NCBI RefSeq assembly: GCF_005938385.1
Contig: NZ_VCRA01000001.1
Span: 183,136-247,135, forward strand
DNA length: 64,000 nt
Source of the DNA: Paenibacillus mesophilus
Lineage (GTDB): Bacteria > Bacillota > Bacilli > Paenibacillales > NBRC-103111
Direction of reading: 5' to 3'
Part shown: piece after piece, positions 35,120 to 44,581 of the stretch
Numbering within the stretch: the stretch's first letter is position 1
How the letters are laid out: each line of letters starts with the position of its first letter
Notes under the pieces: generated by a model
Databases searched by the model: none
Seen by the model: the letters and a program-made list of their open reading frames with translations, nothing else
What the model was told of the DNA's origin: nothing
Made by a program: the position numbers and the translations under genes

Positions 35120-36544
35120 TTACCAACTCGTCGAATCGTACGTCGAGGGTACGTTCAATGAAAATTTCAGATTCGTTGGCGAGCCTAACAGCCGGATTTG
35201 CGACGTCGCATTATCATGGATATTGTTCAGGGCAAAAGCGTGGCCGGTCCCTCCGGAGACGGAAACGCCGTAGCCTTGCGTCTTCACGGCCTGGTTATCA
35301 TATATTTCCGCTCCTATGATCTGACTGTCCCTGGAGTTCTCGAGTACGATCCCTGATACGGTCGAATTCAGCTGACCGTTGTTGTAGATCTTAACTCCGT
35401 ACCCGACGGTAAGCGATACCGGGTCCGTAATGGCAGACGGCTTCTGCACGTAAATGCCGGAATATGCGTTGCCGTAAACTTCCGAAGCGACCAAACTGTG
35501 GTTCGCCCCGGATTTGTACACGATCCCTTGTCCGCTAGCACTGTTCCGGGCAACGACGTTGGTAAGCTTGCTCGCAGTCGCCCCTCCGTATACTTGAATA
35601 TTGTTTCTGCGGTTGCCGTAAACGACCAGATTCACGACTTGAACGCGTGCGCTGCCCGCAATCGTGAGGCCTTCGTAACCATTACTGTAGGAATGGACAT
35701 TGTTTACGACCGTGTCGTCCGCACGGTTCTCCACGTTCTCATGCCCGATATTCAGACCCGAATAAGCGGACTCGTAGCTGAGTACGTTGGACACTTTCGA
35801 ACGCTCCCCGTTCACCGACAAGTTCGAATATCCGTTATGATGGGTGACGATGTCATGGTATTCCGATTCATCGGCATCGTAGCTCGATATGCCGCTCCCC
35901 AAGTTGCCGCATGTCAAAGAACCGAAAATCCTGACGTTCTGGCTGCGGTCGAGCAAAATTGCGGTCCGGTCGTTGTCGTAGCCCGTCAGCTCATAGGCGT
36001 CTATTCGCTTGCTGTTCTTCATGTAAATACCGGCGGCGCCGTTCCCGCCTATTTCGGCGTTGACCGTCCCGGTAACGACGATACCGCGCAAATAGCTATC
36101 GTCGACCTTCTCCAATCGCAGCCCCGAGAAGCGATGAGACGGCTGAGCCGCAACAAGCTGATCCGCGCCTTTGTTGCCGTCGATAATCAGATTGGAAAGC
36201 CTGATCCGATTGTTTCCGGTTACCGGGTCTGCATTGCGGATCATATCGAACACGCCGCTGCCCGCCTTCCGGCGAATCGTCGAGAAGTTGAAGTCGATAT
36301 CCGCGCCGGACGGGATCGTTACCGTTCCGCCGATCTCGTATACTTTGCGGCTCGGGAGCACCAGCTTCTCGCCCGCCGTCTGTGCGGCGGCGATGGCCGC
36401 ATTCAAATCGTTATGGTCGCCAGCGGAAGCGGAGTTACCCGGCAAGACCGGTACATCGCAAGAAGGCGTATTGTCCGCAAATACAGGCATAGAGGCAACG
36501 ACACATGCAAGCAGCAGGGAAATAAGCAGGCTTCGCTTTTTCAT
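35120..36544 (-). CDS. secreted right-handed beta-helix repeat protein
   Basis: About 474 residues with a Sec signal (KKRSLLISLLLACVVASMPVFA). Then comes a long run of parallel beta-helix repeats, pectate-lyase-like, with DIDFNFSTIRRKAGSG, GYDNDRTAILLDRS, HHNGYSNLSVNG and repeated N-G-Y-E-G-L turns. Family members bind or cleave acidic polysaccharides. The start ATG 36544 follows TAGGAGGATTAAGG. A structured leader at 36565-36610 lies just before it. The gene is followed 20 bp later by its signal-less paralog. Confidence 0.8.
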   Translation of the reverse strand: MKKRSLLISLLLACVVASMPVFADNTPSCDVPVLPGNSASAGDHNDLNAAIAAAQTAGEKLVLPSRKVYEIGGTVTIPSGADIDFNFSTIRRKAGSGVFDMIRNADPVTGNNRIRLSNLIIDGNKGADQLVAAQPSHRFSGLRLEKVDDSYLRGIVVTGTVNAEIGGNGAAGIYMKNSKRIDAYELTGYDNDRTAILLDRSQNVRIFGSLTCGNLGSGISSYDADESEYHDIVTHHNGYSNLSVNGERSKVSNVLSYESAYSGLNIGHENVENRADDTVVNNVHSYSNGYEGLTIAGSARVQVVNLVVYGNRRNNIQVYGGATASKLTNVVARNSASGQGIVYKSGANHSLVASEVYGNAYSGIYVQKPSAITDPVSLTVGYGVKIYNNGQLNSTVSGIVLENSRDSQIIGAEIYDNQAVKTQGYGVSVSGGTGHAFALNNIHDNATSQIRLLGSPTNLKFSLNVPSTYDSTSW

Positions 36545-36564
36545 CCTTAATCCTCCTAAAGTTC

Positions 36565-36610
36565 CGGTGATCAACACCACTGCGGGTCTGAAATATGCTT
36601 CCGATCACCG
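36565..36610 (-). promoter_or_regulatory. repeated leader hairpin, copy 1 (beta-helix gene)
   Basis: 8-bp CGGTGATC/GATCACCG stem with a 30-nt loop just upstream of the ribosome binding site. Loop and 3' flank match copy 2 before nagA; the stem shows a compensatory T-A to C-G change. An upstream segment (36688-36704) can pair with the loop (36584-36599), giving an alternative fold. The gap 36611-36758 has no gene. Confidence 0.6.
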
Positions 36611-36758
36611 TTGTTCCCAGATTTTTGATTCAATAAGCCCATAATCGGTGAAAATCCGGAAACAAATGCGACCGCTGACGCTTCTACAGCATCATTTCAG
36701 ACCCTCCACTAAGTAATTCACCGGACTTCTGAATAATCGACTCATTGATTCACGGCTC

Positions 36759-38429
36759 TCAGCCGGATGTCTTCGCATCATTGATTTCCGCGCTTATTTG
36801 TTCTCCCCCCGATCTCCACCATGCGTCGATAAACAAATCGAACTCGTCGAGCGAAGCTGCACCGTAAATGATTTTGGTGAACATCTCGGTTTCCAACGTG
36901 CCGAGCAGCGATCTTTTGGCCGCAAGCGTCGGCGTGTTGAGTCCGGTAAAGCCGTCGTTCATGAACAAGTCTTGTTCGACATAGCTGCCGCTTATAACGC
37001 TGAAGGAGCCGGTTTCATTGAATACGGTCGCCAGGCCGAACGCCCGGCGGTCGCCGTTCCGGTAAGCGATCACCTGATCGTATGCGTTTCGCTGATCCTG
37101 GTTCAAGCCCGTCGTATCACCGGTCTGCAGCGCTTCACGGACGGCCGTGTACACGTCCATGTTTTTGCGGAGCGGTTCGATATTCGTAAATGAATAATTG
37201 TATTTCTGGAGTTGGCCTTCCTGGGAGTAAGCGCTCCAATCCGCGCCCGGACCGTACAAATTGTCCAAATGCGCGTTCATCAGATGGATCAGCGCCTCGG
37301 GATGGGCAGCGCCTTTGCGGACGGCAAATATTTCGGAAATGTGAGATTTCCGGTTGACCTTGGCCGGCTTCTCGTCGATGGACGGAACCGGGAAGGGCCG
37401 CCACCTGGCCGCCGGGTCCGCATTGACGGCATCCTGCAGCGGATATAATGGCGCTCCCATCGCACTGAACATGAGGCCGAGCTTCCCCGAGACGAGCAGC
37501 TCCGATTCCTTGGCGAACGTCTTCACCCCGAACTCGGGATCGAGCCGGCCCGCCGCGTACAGCTCCCGAAGCTTGGCAAGAGCGGGCTTCATCTCGGGTT
37601 GGATGCTGCCATATACGAGCCGGCCCGTTCCGTCGTCCACCCATATCCCCGGATAAGCATGATAGCCGTTAAAAAAACCTTCCAGTCCCATGGATCCGTA
37701 TAAATCTTTATGAACGGCAAGCCCGTAAGTGTCGGCAGCTCCGTTGTCGTCCGGATCTTTCTCGGTAAACGCTTCCATAATCTTGAACACATCCTGCATC
37801 GTCTTCGGTTCGGGGATAGCGAGCCGCTCCAGCCAATCCATGCGGACGAACAGCAGCGGCGAGCCGTCGCCCATCGAAGAGATCGGGCGGGGAATGCCGT
37901 GTTGAATCTGGTTTATGCGGCCGGCCCGATACAGCTTCCCGCCGTCGGAAGCGTACAGCTCCTTCAGAGCCGGGGAAGCGTATGTATCGAAATACGGCTG
38001 CATATTTTCCAAGCGGCCTTCCCTCGCCAATTGTTCGAACTGGCTCGGCGGAAGCACCATCAGATCGGCCAAATCATCGGACGCGATGGCGACGTTCCAT
38101 TTATGGACATAGGAAGCTCCGCTGCCCGTCCATTTGTAGTTCAGTTTGATGCCGAGCCCGTCCTCGTAGTATCGGGACCAATCGTTATGCTCCAGAGACT
38201 CTCCATCCTTGAACACCGTATTGTTGTTTATTTGCCGTATAGCCGTTAGTTCGATAGGAGGATCGTACAGACGCGGGTTCGCTGCGCTAGGCGAGGCGCT
38301 CCGCTCGCCATAAAGGACGGGCGATCGGCTGCCCGGCTGCATGACGGTTTCCTTCTCTTGAAACATTGCGATCCCCGGGAACGCGAATACCGACAGGAGC
38401 AATATTATCCATCCTAATCGCTTGGTCAT
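36759..38429 (-). CDS. extracellular solute-binding protein, LplA-like
   Basis: 556 residues, the large solute-binding type common in Paenibacillus sugar operons. The N-terminus is a hydrophobic signal or anchor (LGWIILLLSVFAFPGIAMF) but lacks a lipobox cysteine, unlike most relatives. The body has AIASDDLADLMVLPPSQFEQLAREGRLE, LFVRMDWLERLAIPEPKTMQDVF and DPDDNGAADTYGLAV, all typical. It probably binds an oligosaccharide. It is 57 bp downstream of another solute-binding gene and part of the two-component/transport cluster. Confidence 0.82.
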   Translation of the reverse strand: MTKRLGWIILLLSVFAFPGIAMFQEKETVMQPGSRSPVLYGERSASPSAANPRLYDPPIELTAIRQINNNTVFKDGESLEHNDWSRYYEDGLGIKLNYKWTGSGASYVHKWNVAIASDDLADLMVLPPSQFEQLAREGRLENMQPYFDTYASPALKELYASDGGKLYRAGRINQIQHGIPRPISSMGDGSPLLFVRMDWLERLAIPEPKTMQDVFKIMEAFTEKDPDDNGAADTYGLAVHKDLYGSMGLEGFFNGYHAYPGIWVDDGTGRLVYGSIQPEMKPALAKLRELYAAGRLDPEFGVKTFAKESELLVSGKLGLMFSAMGAPLYPLQDAVNADPAARWRPFPVPSIDEKPAKVNRKSHISEIFAVRKGAAHPEALIHLMNAHLDNLYGPGADWSAYSQEGQLQKYNYSFTNIEPLRKNMDVYTAVREALQTGDTTGLNQDQRNAYDQVIAYRNGDRRAFGLATVFNETGSFSVISGSYVEQDLFMNDGFTGLNTPTLAAKRSLLGTLETEMFTKIIYGAASLDEFDLFIDAWWRSGGEQISAEINDAKTSG

Positions 38430-38486
38430 GTCATACCGCTTCTCCTCTTAGTTCCGGTCCGGGCGAGGAGCCGCCTACCAAGGATG

Positions 38487-39797
38487 CTACTTGTTCGTAT
38501 CCTTTGCCAGCTCCTGCTTCAGCTTCTCGTCCAACTGGCGGAGCGCCGTATTCATATCCGTCTTACCCATCGCTACATCATGGAACGTCACGGCCATGTT
38601 GTTTTGTTGAAAGACGGTGGCGACATTGGCGGCTCCGCTTTTCCGTTTGGGCGAGTAGGGCGCCCATTCCTTGTAATAAAACAACGCACCGATATTTTTG
38701 CTTTTCATATCCGGCCGTTCTTGCCCGAAGGCATCTTTGATCTGCTTATTGACGACCGTCGGAAGGATGCCTTTCTTCGAATCGGCCAATTGGACTTCAT
38801 CGGATACCATCGCCATGATGACCTGAAACGCATCATCCTTATGCTTGCTGAGCGCGGAGACGGACCAGTAGGCGGGGCCTCGCCAGGCCATTATTTTCGA
38901 TTCGCCCGGGAACGTCGGATACGATACGATATCCCAGTCGATTGTTTCCGGTATTGGTGCATAGGTGCTGTATTGGTATGCATGCATGGCGACTTTCCCT
39001 TTATTGAACGCTTCGCCGTTCAGCTCCGCACCGACGACCGGATCGATTTTGTTGTTCGGAATCTCGTAGAATCGTTTGAAGTTGGCGAATATCGTTTTCC
39101 ATTTCTCCGGGTTGTACAGCTGGTCCGCATTCGGATCGAGAATCGGGTAGCCGTACGTATTGTCTCGCAGCATCGCCATCACGTTGCCGCTGAAGCCGCG
39201 ATAGACGCTGCCGCCTTCCGTTCTGCTCATTTTCTTGGCGATCTCGTACACTTCATCCCAGTTCATGCCGTCCTTCGGATAAGGGACACCGAACTGGTCG
39301 AACAAAGATTTGTTATAGCTCAGCACCATCGGAATATAAGGCGGATACGGAATGCCGTATAAGGCCCCGTTCTGACCGGCATCGATCATTTCCTGAATGA
39401 ACGGCGGGTTGAAGCGGCTCAGATCGTAGCTGTGCGATTTGACGAACGGGTTCAGGTCGGTGCCGATCTTGAGATCCAGATAATTGTTCTTCAAATTCGG
39501 AATGTCCGTCCGGATCAGATCGGGCGTTTCTCCGCGCGCCACAAGCTCCGGCAGCGAATTGCCCTTGTCCGGCGGGATGTATTTGAAGGTGATGTACGGA
39601 AACCTCTTCGTAAGCTCTCCCCTGAACCGGTCGTTGAATTCTTCCTCCTTGACCCCAAGCCCGAATACGGACAGCGTAATCGGATCTTTCTTCTCCGGCG
39701 CGCCCGCCGCTCCGGGCTGCTCCTTGTCTGCGCCGCAAGCGGACAACGCCGCCATCGACAAGCCGAACAGAAGCGACATGGCATAAGTTCTTCTCAT
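38487..39797 (-). CDS. sugar ABC transporter solute-binding lipoprotein
   Basis: 436 residues. Signal with lipobox LSAC, lipidated C21; then ITLSVFGLGVKEEEFNDRFRGEL, PDLIRTDIPNLKNNY, YGIPYPPYIPMVLSYNKSLFDQFGVPYPKDGMNWDEVYEIAKKM, a canonical family-1 binding protein. The ligand is unknown. GGGGGAG ribosome binding site. It is the first of two binding-protein genes downstream of the YesN-like regulator and may be the ligand-sensing partner of the YesM-type kinase or an importer part; no separate permease is adjacent. Confidence 0.88.
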   Translation of the reverse strand: MRRTYAMSLLFGLSMAALSACGADKEQPGAAGAPEKKDPITLSVFGLGVKEEEFNDRFRGELTKRFPYITFKYIPPDKGNSLPELVARGETPDLIRTDIPNLKNNYLDLKIGTDLNPFVKSHSYDLSRFNPPFIQEMIDAGQNGALYGIPYPPYIPMVLSYNKSLFDQFGVPYPKDGMNWDEVYEIAKKMSRTEGGSVYRGFSGNVMAMLRDNTYGYPILDPNADQLYNPEKWKTIFANFKRFYEIPNNKIDPVVGAELNGEAFNKGKVAMHAYQYSTYAPIPETIDWDIVSYPTFPGESKIMAWRGPAYWSVSALSKHKDDAFQVIMAMVSDEVQLADSKKGILPTVVNKQIKDAFGQERPDMKSKNIGALFYYKEWAPYSPKRKSGAANVATVFQQNNMAVTFHDVAMGKTDMNTALRQLDEKLKQELAKDTNK

Positions 39798-39898
39798 TCT
39801 CGATATCTCCCCCTATAAACGTCTTACACCGGTGTTCATATCCAATTATAAAGGGGGGGTGTTTGGCCGGACTACTTACGGTTCTTTACGTCATCCTC

Positions 39899-41566
39899 TT
39901 ATTTATTTACTTCGCGGTATTCCTGCGGCGTCAGCCGGATCGCTTTCTTGAAGCACCGGTAAAAGGTCGCATCCGTCAAAAAGCCGGCTTCGGCCGATAT
40001 TTCGTGGATTTTGAGCCGGCTGCCCGTCAGCAGCCGTTTGGCCGTACTTAATCTGGCTTCCATAATATATTCCGAAACGCCTTTGCCGGTAGTCTGCTTA
40101 TAGTGGCGGGACAAGTAGGAAGGATTCAGCTTCATCGCTTCCCCGAGACGGGTAAGCGACAAATCCCCGTTAATGTGCCGATCGATATATTGGTTGATCC
40201 GGTTTACCAATTCGTCGCTATCTTTGCGGTATCCGTCCTCGCGCAGATCGAACAGGCTTCCCGATAAGCGGAACAAGCGGCCGAACCGCTCTTCCCAACC
40301 TTCCGTATCGTCCCATACGGCGAGCTTACGGAAGTCTTCCGCAGCTTGCACCGCTTCGTACAACTCCCATTCATTGACGGCGGTCATAAGCAAGGCGACG
40401 AAATGGTAATAAAGCTCCATCCTCCGCGGCTCTTCGTTCCCTGGCCTTCCCAGCCCCGAATCCGGCCCCGGCATCATTTGCCGAATCAATTCCTGAAACT
40501 CTTCTTTCCTTCCCTGCTCCAAATAGCGCTTCAAGCGGTCATAATTGCCGGATGACGCCCCCGTCGGAGACGTCGCCACACCCTCTCCGCTGCGATCTTC
40601 CTGAATGTATGGACCGGCAAGCATTGACTCCGGTCCGATGCCGAGTCCGAAATGAAAATAACCTTTCAGCCTGCTCAACATGTCGGGCAACCGCTCCCAT
40701 CGGACGAACTCATCCGCGAGCGCAAAGGACAGCCGCACGTTCCAAGCATGCTTGCTCTCCTGTTGGACGTGCTCCAGCATGCCGTGAATGAAACGCTGCG
40801 TCCTGATGGCCGTCTCGTACTCGCTTTCCTTACGCTCCTCCCGGGATGAGTCCAATGGCTGCATCAGCAAGACAAACCGCGTTTTGTCGTAATCAACGAA
40901 GCAGACGGCGGTCATCGCCGACAAATAGCCCTCGATCCTATTTTGCAACGCGCATACGTACAAAGCCCGGTCTTTGGGCGAACCGGGCAGATCGTCCAGC
41001 CGCCCGACAACGGGCAGCACAGGCTGGAGGGTCGTCAGTCCCGTCCCGAACTCTCGAAGCATTTCATCCGCCTGCGTATCCGCCGCGCTGTCTCCATCGA
41101 GCAGCTCTTTCAGGCAAGTCTGTCTGAGCAGAGGCAAAGCTTTGTCCATTTGGCGTTGTGCCTGCTCGAGCCTGTGCCGGGTTTCCGTTTGCTCCTGAAG
41201 CTTCGCTTTCGCTTTTTGCACCGCCTCGATAATTTTGCCGTCACCTTCGGTTTTCAGCACGAAATCGATGCCTTCGTTGCGCAGCGCGCTCTGCGCATAT
41301 TCGAACCGGCTGAAGCCGGTAAGAAAGATAACTTTGCACCACGGCCATTGCCGGATTATAACCTGCTGCAGCTGCAGCCCGCTCATTCCCGGCATATGAA
41401 TGTCCGTCAGGACGATATCGAATTTCGTCCGCTCCAGCAGCAGGATCGCTTCGTCCGCCGAGTAGGCCCCGAATACTTCGAGCTCCAGCTCGGGCTGCTC
41501 CGAGAACAGCTCCACCAAACCTTCGACGATAATCTCCTCGTTATCGATAATCAACATCCGGTACAT
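39899..41566 (-). CDS. YesN-type response regulator with AraC DNA-binding domain
   Basis: 555 residues. Receiver domain 1-120 with phospho-acceptor D55 in IVLTDIHMPG and the acidic pocket IIDNEE; a long central helical domain; and a C-terminal AraC double helix-turn-helix (SLTRLGEAMKLNPSYLSRHYKQTTGKGVSEYIM, IHEISAEAGFLTDATFYRCFKKA). It would be phosphorylated by the kinase encoded 6 bp upstream and switch on the adjacent transport and catabolic genes. Confidence 0.92.
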   Translation of the reverse strand: MYRMLIIDNEEIIVEGLVELFSEQPELELEVFGAYSADEAILLLERTKFDIVLTDIHMPGMSGLQLQQVIIRQWPWCKVIFLTGFSRFEYAQSALRNEGIDFVLKTEGDGKIIEAVQKAKAKLQEQTETRHRLEQAQRQMDKALPLLRQTCLKELLDGDSAADTQADEMLREFGTGLTTLQPVLPVVGRLDDLPGSPKDRALYVCALQNRIEGYLSAMTAVCFVDYDKTRFVLLMQPLDSSREERKESEYETAIRTQRFIHGMLEHVQQESKHAWNVRLSFALADEFVRWERLPDMLSRLKGYFHFGLGIGPESMLAGPYIQEDRSGEGVATSPTGASSGNYDRLKRYLEQGRKEEFQELIRQMMPGPDSGLGRPGNEEPRRMELYYHFVALLMTAVNEWELYEAVQAAEDFRKLAVWDDTEGWEERFGRLFRLSGSLFDLREDGYRKDSDELVNRINQYIDRHINGDLSLTRLGEAMKLNPSYLSRHYKQTTGKGVSEYIMEARLSTAKRLLTGSRLKIHEISAEAGFLTDATFYRCFKKAIRLTPQEYREVNK

Positions 41567-41572
41567 GCGATT

Positions 41573-43312
41573 TCATTCAACCTCCTTGGGCAGCGGGATT
41601 CGCATACGAACAAGCAAACCTCCCTTTTCACCGAGAGCGAAGCAAAGTCCGGCGTTATCCCCGAATTTGATCCGCAACCGGCGATGCACATTGAACACCC
41701 CGGTCGTCAATTCCATATCGGTGCCCGATCGGCGGAGCAATCCGTTCAATCGCTCGATTTGTTCGGGATCGATCCGGCTGCCGTTATCTTCCACTTCGAT
41801 AAGCAGCTCGCCCGTCTCCTCCTGAAACCGGACGCACAGCAATCCCCCCTTTTGTTTATGCTCGAGCGCATGATGGAAAGCGTTCTCCACCAGCGGCTGC
41901 AGGATCAGCCTCGGCACCTCGACGTCCTTTGCCCGATCGGGCAATGGCATAATGTCCGTCTCGACCGAACGGGAGAAACGAGTCCTTTGAATTTCCGTAT
42001 ACGCTTTCATATGCTCGTACTCTTCCTCAAGCGTTACCTCGTCGGCGTCCGAACGGGTAATGAAACGGAAATAGTGTCCGAGATGCTCCGTAAACCGGGC
42101 GACGTTATCATGATCGTGCCTTTGCGCCATCCGGTACAAAACAAAGAAGCTGTTATACAAAAAATGGGGATTGATTTGCGACTGCAGCTGCTTCAACTCC
42201 GACCGCTGGGACCGGATTTTCTGCTCGTACACCTCGGATATCAACGTATTCAGCCGGGCTGTAGTCGCATTGAATTGATCGTACAAGTAGCGGAACTCGT
42301 CCTCGTGGCGGTGCTCCAGCCGCACTTGCAGATCCCCCTTCTCCATCTTGCGGAATGCGTGCACCAGACGTATCAACGGCTTATGAATCAAGCGATAATT
42401 CCAATACGAGAACAAGCCCGCGAACAGAAGCGAGACAGCCGTAACAAGCCATATAACAAGCCGATATTTCCGTTTCCAGCCCATAAACTGCTCTTCGGGA
42501 ACATATACGGCAAGAAAGGCGCCAAGAAACTCCGAATAGTCGTAAGTCAGCCAATAATCTTCGCCCGCGATAGCAGCGGTTTTCTGATCGCCTGCGCTCG
42601 CGAGCTCACGGACCCATTGTTCGTGCCGGGCGTCGTCGCCGTCGGACGACAGCATCCACCGGCGCTCCCGATCAATCAGCATGGCCCCTCCTTTCGTTTC
42701 GTTCGTAATATGGACGAGCGTTTGCCGCAGCTTTTGCTCGGACAGCTTGATTTCGGCCAAATACGCCGTCGTCCCGTTCATTTGCCGGGGTGCGCTTTGG
42801 ACGATCAGCAGCTCGTTATTCCAGACGACGAACGGCGAACCTCTCGATTCGGATTCGCGAGCGAGCGTTTCGATTTTGCTCAAGGCGACATCTTCGTCAT
42901 AATAAGCGTTGGAAATGGTGCGGTCGATAAGCGGGATATGGACCGACGCCTCATTAACATACAGGCTGGAGTCTACGACGTTTTGCAGCTTCTGCTGAAT
43001 TCTTAGAATGGCGCCGCGTTTGTCGTAATTGGACATTTGAAGAGCGAGCGCGCTCAATCTTTGTAAATCGTCATCGGTAATAAATTGCTTCTTCAGTCGA
43101 TTGACCCGGCTGATTTCTTCCTCGAGCGAGTTCAAATAAAAATGGACGCGCGATTGCATGGAGCCGAATATTTGTTCCTTCACATGCTCGGAGCCGGAAT
43201 GGTTGATGAGCAGGCTGATTCCGTACATCGGTACCGCAAACAACATAAACAACACGATATTTTTGACGAAAATAGAGCTGCTCCTGAACATGCGAACCAT
43301 ACTCCCGTTCAT
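41573..43312 (-). CDS. YesM-type sensor histidine kinase
   Basis: About 579 residues. Membrane helix (IVLFMLFAVPMYGISLLI), extracellular sensor (~50-275), second helix (LVIWLVTAVSLLFAGLFS), HAMP (~300-350), His_kinase domain with the phospho-histidine box QINPHFLYNSFFVLYRMAQ, and an HATPase domain (LQPLVENAFHHALEH). The G1 box reads DNGSRI, not the usual DxGxG. The start is uncertain: ATG 43312 is preceded by GGAAGGAGG but very closely; later ATGs at 43300 and 43291 are possible. Partner of the downstream YesN regulator. Confidence 0.88.
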   Translation of the reverse strand: MNGSMVRMFRSSSIFVKNIVLFMLFAVPMYGISLLINHSGSEHVKEQIFGSMQSRVHFYLNSLEEEISRVNRLKKQFITDDDLQRLSALALQMSNYDKRGAILRIQQKLQNVVDSSLYVNEASVHIPLIDRTISNAYYDEDVALSKIETLARESESRGSPFVVWNNELLIVQSAPRQMNGTTAYLAEIKLSEQKLRQTLVHITNETKGGAMLIDRERRWMLSSDGDDARHEQWVRELASAGDQKTAAIAGEDYWLTYDYSEFLGAFLAVYVPEEQFMGWKRKYRLVIWLVTAVSLLFAGLFSYWNYRLIHKPLIRLVHAFRKMEKGDLQVRLEHRHEDEFRYLYDQFNATTARLNTLISEVYEQKIRSQRSELKQLQSQINPHFLYNSFFVLYRMAQRHDHDNVARFTEHLGHYFRFITRSDADEVTLEEEYEHMKAYTEIQRTRFSRSVETDIMPLPDRAKDVEVPRLILQPLVENAFHHALEHKQKGGLLCVRFQEETGELLIEVEDNGSRIDPEQIERLNGLLRRSGTDMELTTGVFNVHRRLRIKFGDNAGLCFALGEKGGLLVRMRIPLPKEVE

Positions 43313-43350
43313 CGCCTCCTTCCAAGCGTCAGACGCCTCAGTGAAGAGAA

Positions 43351-43393
43351 AATCGGGCTGCCCCGGTCGCAAATACCCGAAAGGACAGCCCGT
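43351..43393 (-). terminator. terminator-like hairpin after nagA
   Basis: CGGGCTG...CAGCCCG stem, followed on minus by ATTTTCTCTT. It divides nagA from the kinase gene. Confidence 0.65.
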
Positions 43394-43404
43394 ATATAGT
43401 TCCC

Positions 43405-44559
43405 CTACTCCATCAACCGTCCCCGCAGCATCACCCGGCGCACTTCGATCTCGTCCGAGACGATGACCAGATTGGCCAGCTTCCCCTTCTCCAGACTGCC
43501 CATCTCCCGGTCGGCATTAATCGCCTTGGCCGGATTCAGCGAGCTCATGACAAATGCATCTACGATGCCGACTCCCGTATGGCGCATCATGTTCCTCACC
43601 GCCCGGTCCATCGTCAGCTTGCTGCCGGACAAGCCGACGCCTTCGATAAACCTTACGTCCTCATACTCGCCGCCCGGTGTCCCACTCTCCAAGCCGGCCT
43701 CGTCGATCGCATCGGTAATGACGATCACTTTGTCCGTACCCTTCGCCTTGTGGATCAGCTTGCACATGAGCGGTCTGACGTGAATCCCTTGCGCGTCCGG
43801 AATGACTTCGGCATAAATGTCGTCATGGACGAGCACCGCTTCGTCGACGCCGATTTCCCTCGTTCCCCCGTACCGGGAAGGCGAGGGCGTCGTTCCCGAG
43901 GCGTTCGTGCAGTGGCAGCCGATTCGCAGCCCTTTGTCCACGAGCGAGAAGATCGTGTCCGCGTCCGCTTCCGAATGGCCGACCGACAAGGCGATGCCGT
44001 ATTTCGAAGCGGCTTCGGCGAATTCGGCTTGTCCGTCCAGCTCGGGAGCGAGCGTCCATACTTTGATCCGGTCCCCCGCGACGGCGAGCAGCTCGTTGTA
44101 CTCGTCCGGATCGACCGGGCGTATCGGGGACGTAACCGCCCCGTACTTTTTGTTAATGAACGGCCCTTCCATATGAATGCCGATAATCGCGCCGCTGTAC
44201 GGCTGCTCTCCGACGCGCAATATGTTGCGCACGCCCTCGAGCATCTCTTCCCGGCTCTGGTTGTAGACGAGCGTCGGCAATATTCCGGTCGTACCGTGCT
44301 TCAAATGGGACAGCGCGAATAAATAAGGCTCCTCCCAGGACCAGTATCCGCCGCCGCCGTGGCAGTGAATGTCGATAAAGCCCGGACCGACGTATTCGCC
44401 GCCGGCGTCGATCACTTCCGCCCCCTCGGGTATTTCTACGCTGCCCTTCGTACCGATATCCGCGATCGTTTCTCCGTCGATCAGCATTATCCCGTCGTCT
44501 ATGACGGAATGCGCGGTAACGATTTTGCCGTTAACGATCGCTTTCAACCGTCCGTCCAT
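43405..44559 (-). CDS. nagA: N-acetylglucosamine-6-phosphate deacetylase
   Basis: 384 residues of the amidohydrolase fold: N-terminal small barrel (IVNGKIVTAHSVIDDGIMLIDG), HxH motif DIHCHGGGG, glutamate metal ligand GIHMEGPF, histidines in VGHSEADAD and GCHCTNA, and catalytic aspartate in VITDAIDEAG. It removes acetate from GlcNAc-6-phosphate in the cytoplasm. Its place directly after the CUT1 permeases suggests that the imported sugar contains an N-acetylated hexosamine. GGAGGAG ribosome binding site; a structured leader lies at 44582-44625. Confidence 0.93.
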   Translation of the reverse strand: MDGRLKAIVNGKIVTAHSVIDDGIMLIDGETIADIGTKGSVEIPEGAEVIDAGGEYVGPGFIDIHCHGGGGYWSWEEPYLFALSHLKHGTTGILPTLVYNQSREEMLEGVRNILRVGEQPYSGAIIGIHMEGPFINKKYGAVTSPIRPVDPDEYNELLAVAGDRIKVWTLAPELDGQAEFAEAASKYGIALSVGHSEADADTIFSLVDKGLRIGCHCTNASGTTPSPSRYGGTREIGVDEAVLVHDDIYAEVIPDAQGIHVRPLMCKLIHKAKGTDKVIVITDAIDEAGLESGTPGGEYEDVRFIEGVGLSGSKLTMDRAVRNMMRHTGVGIVDAFVMSSLNPAKAINADREMGSLEKGKLANLVIVSDEIEVRRVMLRGRLME

Positions 44560-44581
44560 ATCTAATCTCCTCCTGAAATTC

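Noticed and set aside
40943..43006. 687-codon open frame on the plus strand
   Set aside because: It lies opposite the response regulator and histidine kinase genes, has no ribosome binding site, and its protein lacks any domain; a composition effect of GC-rich coding DNA.
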